From G11 sp947167445 (lineage in GTDB: Bacteria > Bacillota > Clostridia > Lachnospirales > Lachnospiraceae), in NCBI GenBank assembly GCA_947167445.1, contig CAMVID010000001.1:256064-320063 (forward strand): 64,000 nt of DNA, written 5' to 3'. A program made the position numbers and the translations under genes. Below are positions 18,840-26,517 of the stretch, one piece after another (the first letter of the stretch is position 1; every line of letters starts with the position of its first letter). The notes beneath the pieces are model-generated. The model had not been told where the DNA came from, did not search any database, and saw nothing but the letters and a program-made list of their open reading frames with translations.

Positions 18840-20087
18840 TTATAAGTTATAGCTGTTAAGGTATCTCTCCTGCTCAGGTGTAAGAACGTCAATCTTCTTT
18901 CCGAGGAAAGCAAGCTTTCTTGTGGCAACATCCTTATCAACCTCTACGGGAACGTCAATAAGCTTCTCTTTTAATTCCTTGCCATGTTCAACAAGGTACT
19001 TGGCGGAAAGGGCCTGAATTGCAAAGCTCATATCCATGATCTCTGCGGGATGACCGTCCCCTGCTGCAAGGTTTACAAGTCTTCCTTCTGCAAGAATATA
19101 TACCCACTGTCCTGTAGGAAGGAGATATCCCATGATATTCTTTCTCATCTCACGACTCTCCTTAGCGTTGGCCTTAAGCCATGCCATGTCAACCTCTGTG
19201 TCGAAGTGACCTGCGTTACAAAGGATACATCCATCTTTGATTACGGCAAAATCTTCTTCATCTACAACCTTGTCACAACCTGTAACTGTTACGATAAAGT
19301 CAGCAACCTTTGCAGCTTCCTTCATGGGCATTACATCAAATCCGTCCATAACAGCCTCAATAGCCTTAACAGGGTCAATCTCAGTTACGATAACTCTTGC
19401 GCCAAGGCCCTTAGCTCTCATGGCAGTACCCTTGCCACACCATCCGTATCCGGCAACAACTACTATCTTTCCTGCAACAATAAGATTGGTAGTTCTGTTG
19501 ATTCCATCCCATACAGACTGGCCTGTGCCGTATCTGTTATCGAAAAGGTGCTTACAATCTGCATTGTTAACTCTTACCATGGGGAACATAAGCTTTCCGG
19601 CTTTGTTCATGGCCTCAAGTCTGATGATGCCTGTGGTTGTCTCCTCACATCCGCCGATTACATTGGGTATGAGCTCAGGCATCTCATTGTGAATCATGTT
19701 TACAAGGTCACCACCGTCATCAATAATGATGTTTGGACCGCACTCAAGGGCATGACGAATATGGGTCTCATACTCTTCAGGAGTAGCATCATACCATGCA
19801 TGAACTTCAAGTCCTCTTGAAACAAGGGCAGCTGCAACGTCATCCTGGGTTGATAAGGGGTTTGAACCCGTTACATGCATTTCTGCTCCACCTGCAGCAA
19901 GTACAAGGCATAAATAAGCCGTTTTGGCCTCCAGATGAACAGATAAGGTAATCTTCTTACCCGCGAAGGGTTTGGTCTTTGTGAACTCTTCCTCAAGGGT
20001 TCTTAAAAGATCACAGTTTCTCTTAACCCATTCTATCTTTCTGATACCTGACTCAGCCAGGTTAATGTCTCTGATTTCACTCTGCAT
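18840..20087 (-). CDS. ahcY: S-adenosylhomocysteine hydrolase (possibly S-inosylhomocysteine hydrolase)
   Basis: The NAD-dependent enzyme splits S-adenosylhomocysteine into homocysteine and adenosine. The NAD fold GYGWCGKGTAMRAKGLGA and the NAGHFDTEVD loop are present. The start at the ATG of MQSEIRD is chosen because GGAGG lies 9 bases upstream; the ATGs before it would leave no spacing. At 415 residues it is the short form lacking the insertion of the longer bacterial/eukaryotic enzymes. It directly follows a deaminase of the SAH/MTA type (17-base gap), which suggests the true substrate may be S-inosylhomocysteine, as shown for a methanogen homologue. That is inference. Confidence 0.9.
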   Translation of the reverse strand: MQSEIRDINLAESGIRKIEWVKRNCDLLRTLEEEFTKTKPFAGKKITLSVHLEAKTAYLCLVLAAGGAEMHVTGSNPLSTQDDVAAALVSRGLEVHAWYDATPEEYETHIRHALECGPNIIIDDGGDLVNMIHNEMPELIPNVIGGCEETTTGIIRLEAMNKAGKLMFPMVRVNNADCKHLFDNRYGTGQSVWDGINRTTNLIVAGKIVVVAGYGWCGKGTAMRAKGLGARVIVTEIDPVKAIEAVMDGFDVMPMKEAAKVADFIVTVTGCDKVVDEEDFAVIKDGCILCNAGHFDTEVDMAWLKANAKESREMRKNIMGYLLPTGQWVYILAEGRLVNLAAGDGHPAEIMDMSFAIQALSAKYLVEHGKELKEKLIDVPVEVDKDVATRKLAFLGKKIDVLTPEQERYLNSYNL

Positions 20088-20103
20088 TAAATTCATCCTC
20101 CGT

Positions 20104-21396
20104 TTACATATCAAGAGTTAATCTCTTTATGATTTCGTTTACTTTCTTATATACCAAATCTTCGTCAAGATTTAATACTTTTCCGTTTTCTACAACCTTC
20201 TTACCGTCAACGAATACTGTCTCAACCTCTGTTCCGTCAGCAGAATAGCTAAGACCTGCAATGAGGTTGTTGATGGGCTGTAATGAAGGTTTCTTAAGGT
20301 CAAGAATAGCAAGGTCAGCCTTCTTTCCGACTTCAATGGAGCCAATCTTATCTTCCAGTCCAAGAGCCTTTGCTCCGTTTATGGTAGCCATCTTAAAGCC
20401 TTCTGTGGCGCTGATGCACTGAGGTGTTTTATGAGTTCCCTTATGAATCAGTGTAAGAAGATGTAACTCCTTAAAGAGGTTAAGTGAGTTATTGCTTGCT
20501 GCGCCGTCGGTACCAAGGCAGACATTAATGCCCTTCTCCATCATTTCAGGGATAGGCGCAAATCCGTTTCCAAGCTTCATGTTTGAGGCAGGATTTGTAA
20601 CAACATTTACATTGTGTTTTGCCATGATGTCCATGTCCTTGTCATCCACCTGAACACAATGTGCTGCAATACATCTCACGTCAAAAATGCCGTTTCTCTC
20701 AGCCATTTCTATAGGGGAGCAACCGTATTTTTCCTTAATCTGATCAATCTCACTTAAGCTCTCGGAAAGGTGAATGTGAATGCCAAGATTATTCTTCTTG
20801 GCTTCATCAGACACGATTCTCATATACTCTTCATCACAGGTATAAGGTGCATGAGGGCCGAACATGAAAGATATTCTGTCACAATCCTTGGAAAATTCCA
20901 TATCCTTAAAAGTGTCATTAATTCTCTTTCTACCGCCTTCGTCATTTCCACTGCCCACAAGGCCTCTTGCGATAACGGCACGCATTCCGGAATCCTTTAC
21001 AGCCTTGGTTGTGATACAGGGGTTCATCTGCATGTCATTAAAACAGGTGGTACCCGTCTTAAGCATTTCGATGATACCAAGGCATGCGCCCCAGTAAACA
21101 TCATCGTCCGTCATCTTCTGCTCGATGGGATCGATTCGTCCGAAAAGCCAATCCATAAAGGAAAGGTCATCGGCAACATTTCTCATGAAAGCCATGTAAG
21201 TATGGGTGTGGCAATTGATAAGGCCGGGAATTACGAACTTATCCTTGCCGTCAATTACTTCATCAGCCTTAAAGCCTGCAGGTTCAGTGCCGATGCCCGT
21301 GATTTTATCATTTTCAATAAAGATGTCTGTTTGCTTTACTTCTACATCTTCGCCTTTAGGTAATGCAGCTAAAATGTCTTTTAAAACAATACCCAT
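20104..21396 (-). CDS. mtaD: 5'-methylthioadenosine/S-adenosylhomocysteine deaminase
   Basis: This is an amidohydrolase-superfamily enzyme of 430 residues. Metal ligands appear as HTH in INCHTHTYMAFM, then HAPYTC, HLSES and the catalytic GTDGAASNN. The family deaminates SAH, MTA or adenosine to the inosine forms, and the Thermotoga member Tm0936 is a known example. It sits directly upstream of ahcY and downstream of the dipeptide epimerase on the same strand. Substrate assignment is by family and neighbourhood. Confidence 0.88.
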   Translation of the reverse strand: MGIVLKDILAALPKGEDVEVKQTDIFIENDKITGIGTEPAGFKADEVIDGKDKFVIPGLINCHTHTYMAFMRNVADDLSFMDWLFGRIDPIEQKMTDDDVYWGACLGIIEMLKTGTTCFNDMQMNPCITTKAVKDSGMRAVIARGLVGSGNDEGGRKRINDTFKDMEFSKDCDRISFMFGPHAPYTCDEEYMRIVSDEAKKNNLGIHIHLSESLSEIDQIKEKYGCSPIEMAERNGIFDVRCIAAHCVQVDDKDMDIMAKHNVNVVTNPASNMKLGNGFAPIPEMMEKGINVCLGTDGAASNNSLNLFKELHLLTLIHKGTHKTPQCISATEGFKMATINGAKALGLEDKIGSIEVGKKADLAILDLKKPSLQPINNLIAGLSYSADGTEVETVFVDGKKVVENGKVLNLDEDLVYKKVNEIIKRLTLDM

Positions 21397-21416
21397 TTAA
21401 AATCTCCTTATATTTT

Positions 21417-22505
21417 TTAGAGCCAATTGACTCCTTCTATTCCTTTGATACCCATTCCGGGTGCGTCCGAAAGGGTTATGTTCTTCTCATTAAACACAGC
21501 CCCGCCAATAACGGGATCCTCACTGCAAAGAACAGGACCGTCCAGGTCAATCTTCTCTACTATACTGTGTCCGCATGCAAAATGTACAGCGGCATTGACG
21601 CTAACCTTTGCCTCAAGCATACATCCCATCATGCAGGGCATTCCGTATACTTCAGCTGCTGCAGCGATTTTGCTTGCATTGTAGATGCCGCCGGTTTTCA
21701 TAAGTTTAATGTTAATCATGTCAGCAGCACCCATCTGAATAATCTTAAAGGCATCCCTGGGTGAAAATACCGATTCATCAGCCATGACAGGTACGTAGGA
21801 ATTCTCCGTAACATACTTCATGCCCTCCAAGTCATAACCCTTAACAGGCTGTTCAACCAGTTCAAGATTAAGGTTCTTCTCCTGCATGGAATTAAGAATT
21901 CTTACGGCTTCCTTGGGAGTCCACGCCTGGTTGGCATCTATTCTTATTATAGTGTCGGGTCCGGCAGCTTCTCTTACAGCCACAAGTCTTGCCACATCAA
22001 GTTCGGGATTGATACCCACCTTAATCTTAAGGGTTTCGTATCCTCTTTTTATTGCATTTATTGTATCCTCAGCCATAACATCAGGGTCGTTTACGCTGAT
22101 AGTAATGTCTGTAACAATCTTATTTCTGGCTCCGCCAAAAAGCTTATAACAGGGAAGACCGTATTTCTGGCCAAACAGATCATAAACAGCCATATCAACC
22201 GCAGCCTTTGCGGAGGTATTGCCGTGAATGCTATCATTTAAGGCCTTGAGTGTGCCTTCAAGATCATCAATTTCCCTTCCGATCATTGTGGGTCTTATAT
22301 GATACTTTAAAGCTCCAATAATGGCATCTGTTGTATCTCCGGTAACGGCTCCCGTCGGTGGTGCCTCACCATAGCCTACAGCCCCCTCATCGGTGTAAAC
22401 CGCAACAATAATGTCTTCAACACTATTTACCGTTCTCAGAGCGGTCTTGAACGGAACTCTTAAAGGGACGGACACTTTGCCCCATTTTAAATCTGTAATC
22501 TTCAT
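21417..22505 (-). CDS. dipeptide epimerase (L-Ala-D/L-Glu type), enolase superfamily
   Basis: The protein has the enolase-superfamily layout. The base pair KxK is in LKIKVG, the metal ligands are D (RIDANQAW), E (ELVEQPV) and D (MADESVF), and the second lysine is INIKLMKTGG. A DLDGP motif near the C-terminus is typical of dipeptide epimerases that act on murein-derived peptides. The start is placed at MKITDLKW because AGAGG lies 9 bases before it. The 5' end overlaps the upstream yihY gene by 83 bases. Confidence 0.88.
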   Translation of the reverse strand: MKITDLKWGKVSVPLRVPFKTALRTVNSVEDIIVAVYTDEGAVGYGEAPPTGAVTGDTTDAIIGALKYHIRPTMIGREIDDLEGTLKALNDSIHGNTSAKAAVDMAVYDLFGQKYGLPCYKLFGGARNKIVTDITISVNDPDVMAEDTINAIKRGYETLKIKVGINPELDVARLVAVREAAGPDTIIRIDANQAWTPKEAVRILNSMQEKNLNLELVEQPVKGYDLEGMKYVTENSYVPVMADESVFSPRDAFKIIQMGAADMINIKLMKTGGIYNASKIAAAAEVYGMPCMMGCMLEAKVSVNAAVHFACGHSIVEKIDLDGPVLCSEDPVIGGAVFNEKNITLSDAPGMGIKGIEGVNWL

Positions 22506-23421
22506 CTTGATCATCCTCTTCTTTTGCTATACTTTCTGCTTTTCTTTTAGCAGATTCTATAAGCTCTGCCCTTATGTCTCTGGCAGGTCTTTTTCTGAAA
22601 ATAATGTAGTACATCGGTGAAAAATAACAATTCAGATATGCACCAATCATAATTATATAGATGGCAAAATAGATCCAAAACATCATGAGAACAATCATCG
22701 ATAAGGATCCATATGCCGAATTCATCCCAAACTTTGATAAGTACTTGGAATACCCAAAGGAAAATAATGTCCAGATAACTCCCGAGAAAATTGCGCCGGG
22801 AATCTGATATGTAAACTTAAGTTTCTTATTGGGCATATACGTATATAAAAGAGCCAGGAAAAGGAACAAAATCAAAAGGCCCACCGGATATCTTAAATAC
22901 GATAAATAATAGTATGCCACTTCAAACTTAGGATATTTATCCAGAAAATAATCAAGAATCATTCCACCGAATACCATGGCAATCAGCGAAATCAATACCA
23001 CTACCAAAAGGCCTATTGTGTACAGTATTGCCTGAAGCCTTAATACCAGGAAATTTCTCTTTTCAGTTATGTTATATATTGCATTAAAACTTCTTATAAG
23101 GGCCAGACATCCGTTTCCCGCCGACCAAAGAGTAACTATAATAGCCACCGAAACCGCACCGGCTGAACTGTTATATGCCTGCTTAACCAAGGATGCCACA
23201 AACCCTGAAAGAATGTCCGGGAGCAGTTCTGTGGCCGTTTCCGCAAGTAATGCTTCCGTCACCGGTGTAAAGGGCAACAGAGTACATAAGAGCATCAATA
23301 TAGGCATCAGTGACAAAAAAATAAAAAAGGACGCACTGGATGCAAAGGAACTGATATTCTGTTGACTTATCTGTCTGCTTACATCATCAAAAATGATGTA
23401 GATTCTTTTAAACATTCCCAT
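22423..23421 (-). CDS. YihY/BrkB-family inner membrane protein
   Basis: The 332-residue protein has about six hydrophobic segments in the spacing of the YihY family (for example FFIFLSLMPILMLLCTLLPF, LVVVLISLIAMVFGG, YIIMIGAYLNCYF). The family was once called RNase BN in error, and its function is uncertain. The charged tail (AKEEDDQDEDYRFKMGQ) is encoded by sequence that also encodes the start of the epimerase in another frame. Confidence 0.85.
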   Translation of the reverse strand: MGMFKRIYIIFDDVSRQISQQNISSFASSASFFIFLSLMPILMLLCTLLPFTPVTEALLAETATELLPDILSGFVASLVKQAYNSSAGAVSVAIIVTLWSAGNGCLALIRSFNAIYNITEKRNFLVLRLQAILYTIGLLVVVLISLIAMVFGGMILDYFLDKYPKFEVAYYYLSYLRYPVGLLILFLFLALLYTYMPNKKLKFTYQIPGAIFSGVIWTLFSFGYSKYLSKFGMNSAYGSLSMIVLMMFWIYFAIYIIMIGAYLNCYFSPMYYIIFRKRPARDIRAELIESAKRKAESIAKEEDDQDEDYRFKMGQSVRPFKSSVQDRSENGK

Positions 23422-23476
23422 GGCATTTTACCCTAAAGATACAATATTAATCCTACCACATATTGTGTCATTAAGC

Positions 23477-23506
23477 AAAAAAAGAACAGCTGTCGCTGCT
23501 CTTTTA
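23477..23506 (-). terminator. terminator after 6S RNA
   Basis: A 9-base stem, AAGAGCAGC with GCTGTTCTT, and a 4-base loop are followed by seven T's on the minus strand. It lies just downstream of the 6S RNA closing stem. Confidence 0.85.
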
Positions 23507-23514
23507 TTAACCCC

Positions 23515-23681
23515 AAAATGTTAACCCTGTTTTTGACTCCTAGCACGACTGCCAGGTGGGTAACCGCAAACTCGCTTCTGCCTTCCACTGATATTTTGAG
23601 GCCTGACATAGACGAGAAGATATAGGAATCCCGTTTAAAGTAACTGTAGGTTCAAAATATCAGGACCAACACTTCAGGTTA
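23515..23681 (-). ncRNA. ssrS: 6S RNA
   Basis: There is no protein gene between yihY and pckA, but a transcription unit is visible. It has a sigma-A promoter, about 165 bases of structured sequence and a terminator. The ends pair (TTAACCTG with CAGGGTTAA). Near the 5' end stands CCTGAAGTGTTGG...ATATTTTGAACCTAC, which matches my recollection of Firmicutes 6S RNA. The two sides of the central bubble pair again through GATATTTTGA and TCAAAATATC. 6S RNA binds the sigma-A RNA polymerase holoenzyme as a promoter mimic. The call rests on remembered motif and structure, not on a covariance search. Confidence 0.75.
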
Positions 23682-23686
23682 ATGTT

Positions 23687-23714
23687 ATTATATCATAATT
23701 TAGATAAAATGCAA
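23687..23714 (-). promoter_or_regulatory. sigma-A promoter of 6S RNA
   Basis: On the minus strand the -35 hexamer TTGCAT (23709-23714) and the -10 hexamer TATAAT (23687-23692) are 16 bases apart. Transcription would start near 23680, right at the predicted 5' end of 6S RNA. Confidence 0.7.
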
Positions 23715-23730
23715 TACTTTTTCGAAAATA

Positions 23731-23770
23731 AATCGGCGAATATTCTATATTCAGAATATTCGCCGAAAAA
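23731..23770 (-). terminator. terminator after pckA
   Basis: A perfect 13-base inverted repeat (23734-23746 with 23753-23765) with a 6-base loop lies about 40 bases after the pckA stop. On the minus strand it is followed by a moderately T-rich tract. It separates pckA from the 6S RNA promoter. Confidence 0.8.
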
Positions 23771-23807
23771 CAGACAATTATCTAATTAATTGCATCCAAG
23801 ATGCATC

Positions 23808-25421
23808 TTAGAGCTGAGGGCCTGCAGCAACAAGTGCCTTACCAGCCTCATTACCCTCGTATTTAACGAAGTTCTTAACAAATCTGCCTGCAAGATCTTT
23901 TGCCTTCTCATCCCACTCTGCAGGATTAGCATAAGTATCTCTGGGATCAAGAATCTTAGTATCAACTCCGGGAAGCTCTGTGGGAACCTCAAGGTTGAAC
24001 ATAGGAATCTTCTTTGTAGGAGCTTTGTTGATATCGCCATTAAGGATAGCGTCGATGATTCCACGGGTATCCTTGATTGTGATTCTCTTGCCTGTGCCGT
24101 TCCAACCTGTGTTTACAAGGTATGCCTTAGCACCGCTCTTCTGCATCTTCTTAACGAGCTCTTCACCGTACTTTGTAGGATGTAACTCAAGGAATGCCTG
24201 ACCGAAGCAAGCTGAGAATGTGGGTGTGGGCTCTGTGATTCCACGCTCAGTACCTGCAAGCTTTGCTGTAAATCCGGAAAGGAAGTAGTACTGTGTCTGC
24301 TCAGGTGTAAGAATTGATACAGGAGGAAGTACTCCGAATGCATCAGCTGAAAGGAAGATTACGCTGTCAGCTGCAGGACCTGCGGAGATCTTGTTAACCT
24401 TCTGAACAATGTTGTTGATGTGGTCGATAGGATATGATACACGAGTATTCTCTGTAACGGACTTGTCGTCGAAGTCGATCTTTCCGTTTGCATCAACAGT
24501 AACGTTCTCAAGGAGAGCGTTTCTTCTGATTGCGTTGTAGATATCGGGCTCAGACTCTTTGTCAAGGCCGATAACCTTAGCGTAGCATCCACCCTCAAGG
24601 TTGAATACGCCGTTGTCATCCCAACCGTGCTCATCATCACCGATAAGAAGTCTCTTGGGATCTGTTGAAAGTGTTGTCTTACCTGTTCCGGAAAGACCAA
24701 AGAAGATAGCTGTGTGCTTACCTTCCATATCTGTGTTAGCTGAGCAGTGCATGGAAGCAATGCCCTGAAGAGGTAAGTAGTAGTTCATCATTGAGAACAT
24801 ACCCTTCTTCATCTCTCCGCCGTACCATGTATTAAGGATAACCTGCTCTCTGGATGTGATGTTGAATGCTACACATGTCTCAGAGTTAAGGCCAAGCTCT
24901 TTGTAGTTGTCAACTTTAGCCTTTGAAGCTGTGTAAACAACGAAGTTAGGCTCGAAGTTTGCTTCTTCTTCAGCTGTAGGCTGAATGAACATGTTTCTTA
25001 CGAAGTGAGCCTGCCAAGCAACCTCCATGATGAAACGAACTGCCATACGAGTATCTTTGTTGGCACCACAGAAAGCATCTACTACGAAAAGTCTCTTGTT
25101 GCAAAGCTCTTTCTTTGCAAGATCCTTAACTGTTGCCCATACTTCCTCGCTCATGGGATGGTTGTCGTTCTTGTACTCATCTGTTGTCCACCAAACGGTG
25201 TCCTTGGAGTTCTTGTCCATTACGATATATTTATCTTTAGGTGAACGTCCTGTATAGATACCAGTCATAACGTTAACGGTATCAAGCTCTGTTTTCTGGC
25301 CTACCTCAAATCCTGTAAGATCTGCTTTAGTCTCCTCATCATAAAGCATCTCGTAGGAAGGATTGTACACGATTTCAGTTGTGCCGGTAATGCCATATTT
25401 GGTTAAATCGACTTTTGACAT
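23808..25421 (-). CDS. pckA: phosphoenolpyruvate carboxykinase (ATP)
   Basis: The 537-residue enzyme interconverts oxaloacetate and PEP with ATP/ADP. In rumen and gut anaerobes it can run towards oxaloacetate and capture CO2. The kinase P-loop GLSGTGKTTLS is near residue 245, the metal-binding stretch LLIGDDEHGWDD follows, and the R-x-G-T motif GRSPKDKY is near residue 60. It has its own promoter and terminator and is monocistronic. Confidence 0.97.
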   Translation of the reverse strand: MSKVDLTKYGITGTTEIVYNPSYEMLYDEETKADLTGFEVGQKTELDTVNVMTGIYTGRSPKDKYIVMDKNSKDTVWWTTDEYKNDNHPMSEEVWATVKDLAKKELCNKRLFVVDAFCGANKDTRMAVRFIMEVAWQAHFVRNMFIQPTAEEEANFEPNFVVYTASKAKVDNYKELGLNSETCVAFNITSREQVILNTWYGGEMKKGMFSMMNYYLPLQGIASMHCSANTDMEGKHTAIFFGLSGTGKTTLSTDPKRLLIGDDEHGWDDNGVFNLEGGCYAKVIGLDKESEPDIYNAIRRNALLENVTVDANGKIDFDDKSVTENTRVSYPIDHINNIVQKVNKISAGPAADSVIFLSADAFGVLPPVSILTPEQTQYYFLSGFTAKLAGTERGITEPTPTFSACFGQAFLELHPTKYGEELVKKMQKSGAKAYLVNTGWNGTGKRITIKDTRGIIDAILNGDINKAPTKKIPMFNLEVPTELPGVDTKILDPRDTYANPAEWDEKAKDLAGRFVKNFVKYEGNEAGKALVAAGPQL

Positions 25422-25505
25422 GAAATGTCCTCCTTTATTGAAAATAAATAATTAACTGTTACAGTATCCTGCTCCAAAACTGTACCCTTTTGGCGCATCA
25501 AAGAT

Positions 25506-25534
25506 ATTATGGCAAAACAACCCATAAATGTCAA
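25506..25534 (-). promoter_or_regulatory. sigma-A promoter of pckA
   Basis: The consensus -35 TTGACA (25529-25534) and the -10 CATAAT (25506-25511) are separated by 17 bases on the minus strand. The 5' leader would be about 80 bases, ending at an AAGGAGG ribosome site before the ATG. Confidence 0.75.
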
Positions 25535-25556
25535 CATTTTAACATAGATTTTTATG

Positions 25557-26516
25557 TTAGTTAAAAGGTGTCCATCTCAGTCCAAAATCTCCTGCATACC
25601 AGAAGTTGTTAACGCCATTGTTTAAAATATAGGCAACAATTTCTCTGGCCTTAGTAGTATCACAACCCGCATTGGCACCGGACAGTTCGCCATATTCCAG
25701 ACTTTCGAACTGAACCGTTATTCCATAAGGAGTTGCGGAAATGCTGCAGATATCCTGTCCAAACTGCTGACGGGCGCTGATATCATCTCCGCTTCCGTAT
25801 TCGATGGTCCAGCCGGCCTTTTTAAACATCTCTTCACAGGTCATGCTAGTATTGTATGTTCCGCCACCTGTAGATGCTCCTGCTGATTTGGTGCCACTTC
25901 CAGAATCGGAAGATGAACCTGCAGCTTCAAAGGGTCTTGCACTCTCATTCTCCGCTCTGAGTTCTTCTTCATTGATCTGTTCAAAGGCTTCTGCTATTTC
26001 AACATCACCGATGCTCATTTCAACGCCATATGTGGCCTTTAACGCATCTCTTACCGGAATAAGTCTGTCAGTTTCTTCCTTAATAGTGGCATTCTGTTCT
26101 GTAAGTTCCGCAATGGCTGTATCAAGTTCAGATTCCGTTACGGGAGGTATCTCTATCTCTCCCACTTCAGTTGAAAAATCACGTACAGGTCTTAACCACT
26201 TGGGATTATCGGCTGCCGGCTGTTTAAGTTTTTCTGAAGCAGGCACATATGTGTCTTCTTTCAAAATCTCTTCTCTGTATGGAGCCTCATAATAGGAAAC
26301 TTCCATTAAAAGATCGCAGTAATCATTCCAAAGAACAGCATTTTCTCTGTATAATTCCTCGTACTGTGCTTTCTTGTCTACAGGAGTTTCTTCCTTGGTT
26401 TCCTGCGATGTTTCAGAAGTCTCTCCTGTATTCTCAGTTTCTTCTTTACCACATCCTGCGAAAATAAGGGTTCCAAGGACAAGGCCTGATAAAATCAATA
26501 ATTTAAATCTTTTCAT
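25557..26516 (-). CDS. lipoprotein with coiled coil, last gene of the Hsp70/AAA+ operon
   Basis: The start at MKRFKLLILSG gives a classic lipoprotein signal peptide with the lipobox FAGC at about residue 20. A Glu/Thr-rich linker follows, then a region with coiled-coil character (LDTAIAELTEQNATIKEETDR). A Ser/Gly-rich linker near residue 205 separates this from a C-terminal domain of about 110 residues. It is 319 residues long and not a recognised family. The ATG follows the stop of the preceding gene after a single base, which fixes the start and shows coupling. It is probably an extracytoplasmic partner of the 532-residue secreted protein. Confidence 0.78.
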   Translation of the reverse strand: MKRFKLLILSGLVLGTLIFAGCGKEETENTGETSETSQETKEETPVDKKAQYEELYRENAVLWNDYCDLLMEVSYYEAPYREEILKEDTYVPASEKLKQPAADNPKWLRPVRDFSTEVGEIEIPPVTESELDTAIAELTEQNATIKEETDRLIPVRDALKATYGVEMSIGDVEIAEAFEQINEEELRAENESARPFEAAGSSSDSGSGTKSAGASTGGGTYNTSMTCEEMFKKAGWTIEYGSGDDISARQQFGQDICSISATPYGITVQFESLEYGELSGANAGCDTTKAREIVAYILNNGVNNFWYAGDFGLRWTPFN

Positions 26517-26517
26517 A

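Noticed and set aside
18984..19820. A 278-codon plus-strand open frame opposite ahcY
   Set aside because: It lies wholly within the conserved ahcY coding sequence and its translation is rich in Cys, His and Ser without any motif.
20088..20114. Upstream in-frame starts of ahcY (MICKRRMNL)
   Set aside because: They would overlap mtaD and place the GGAGG site inside or directly against the start codon; the ATG at 20087 has correct spacing.
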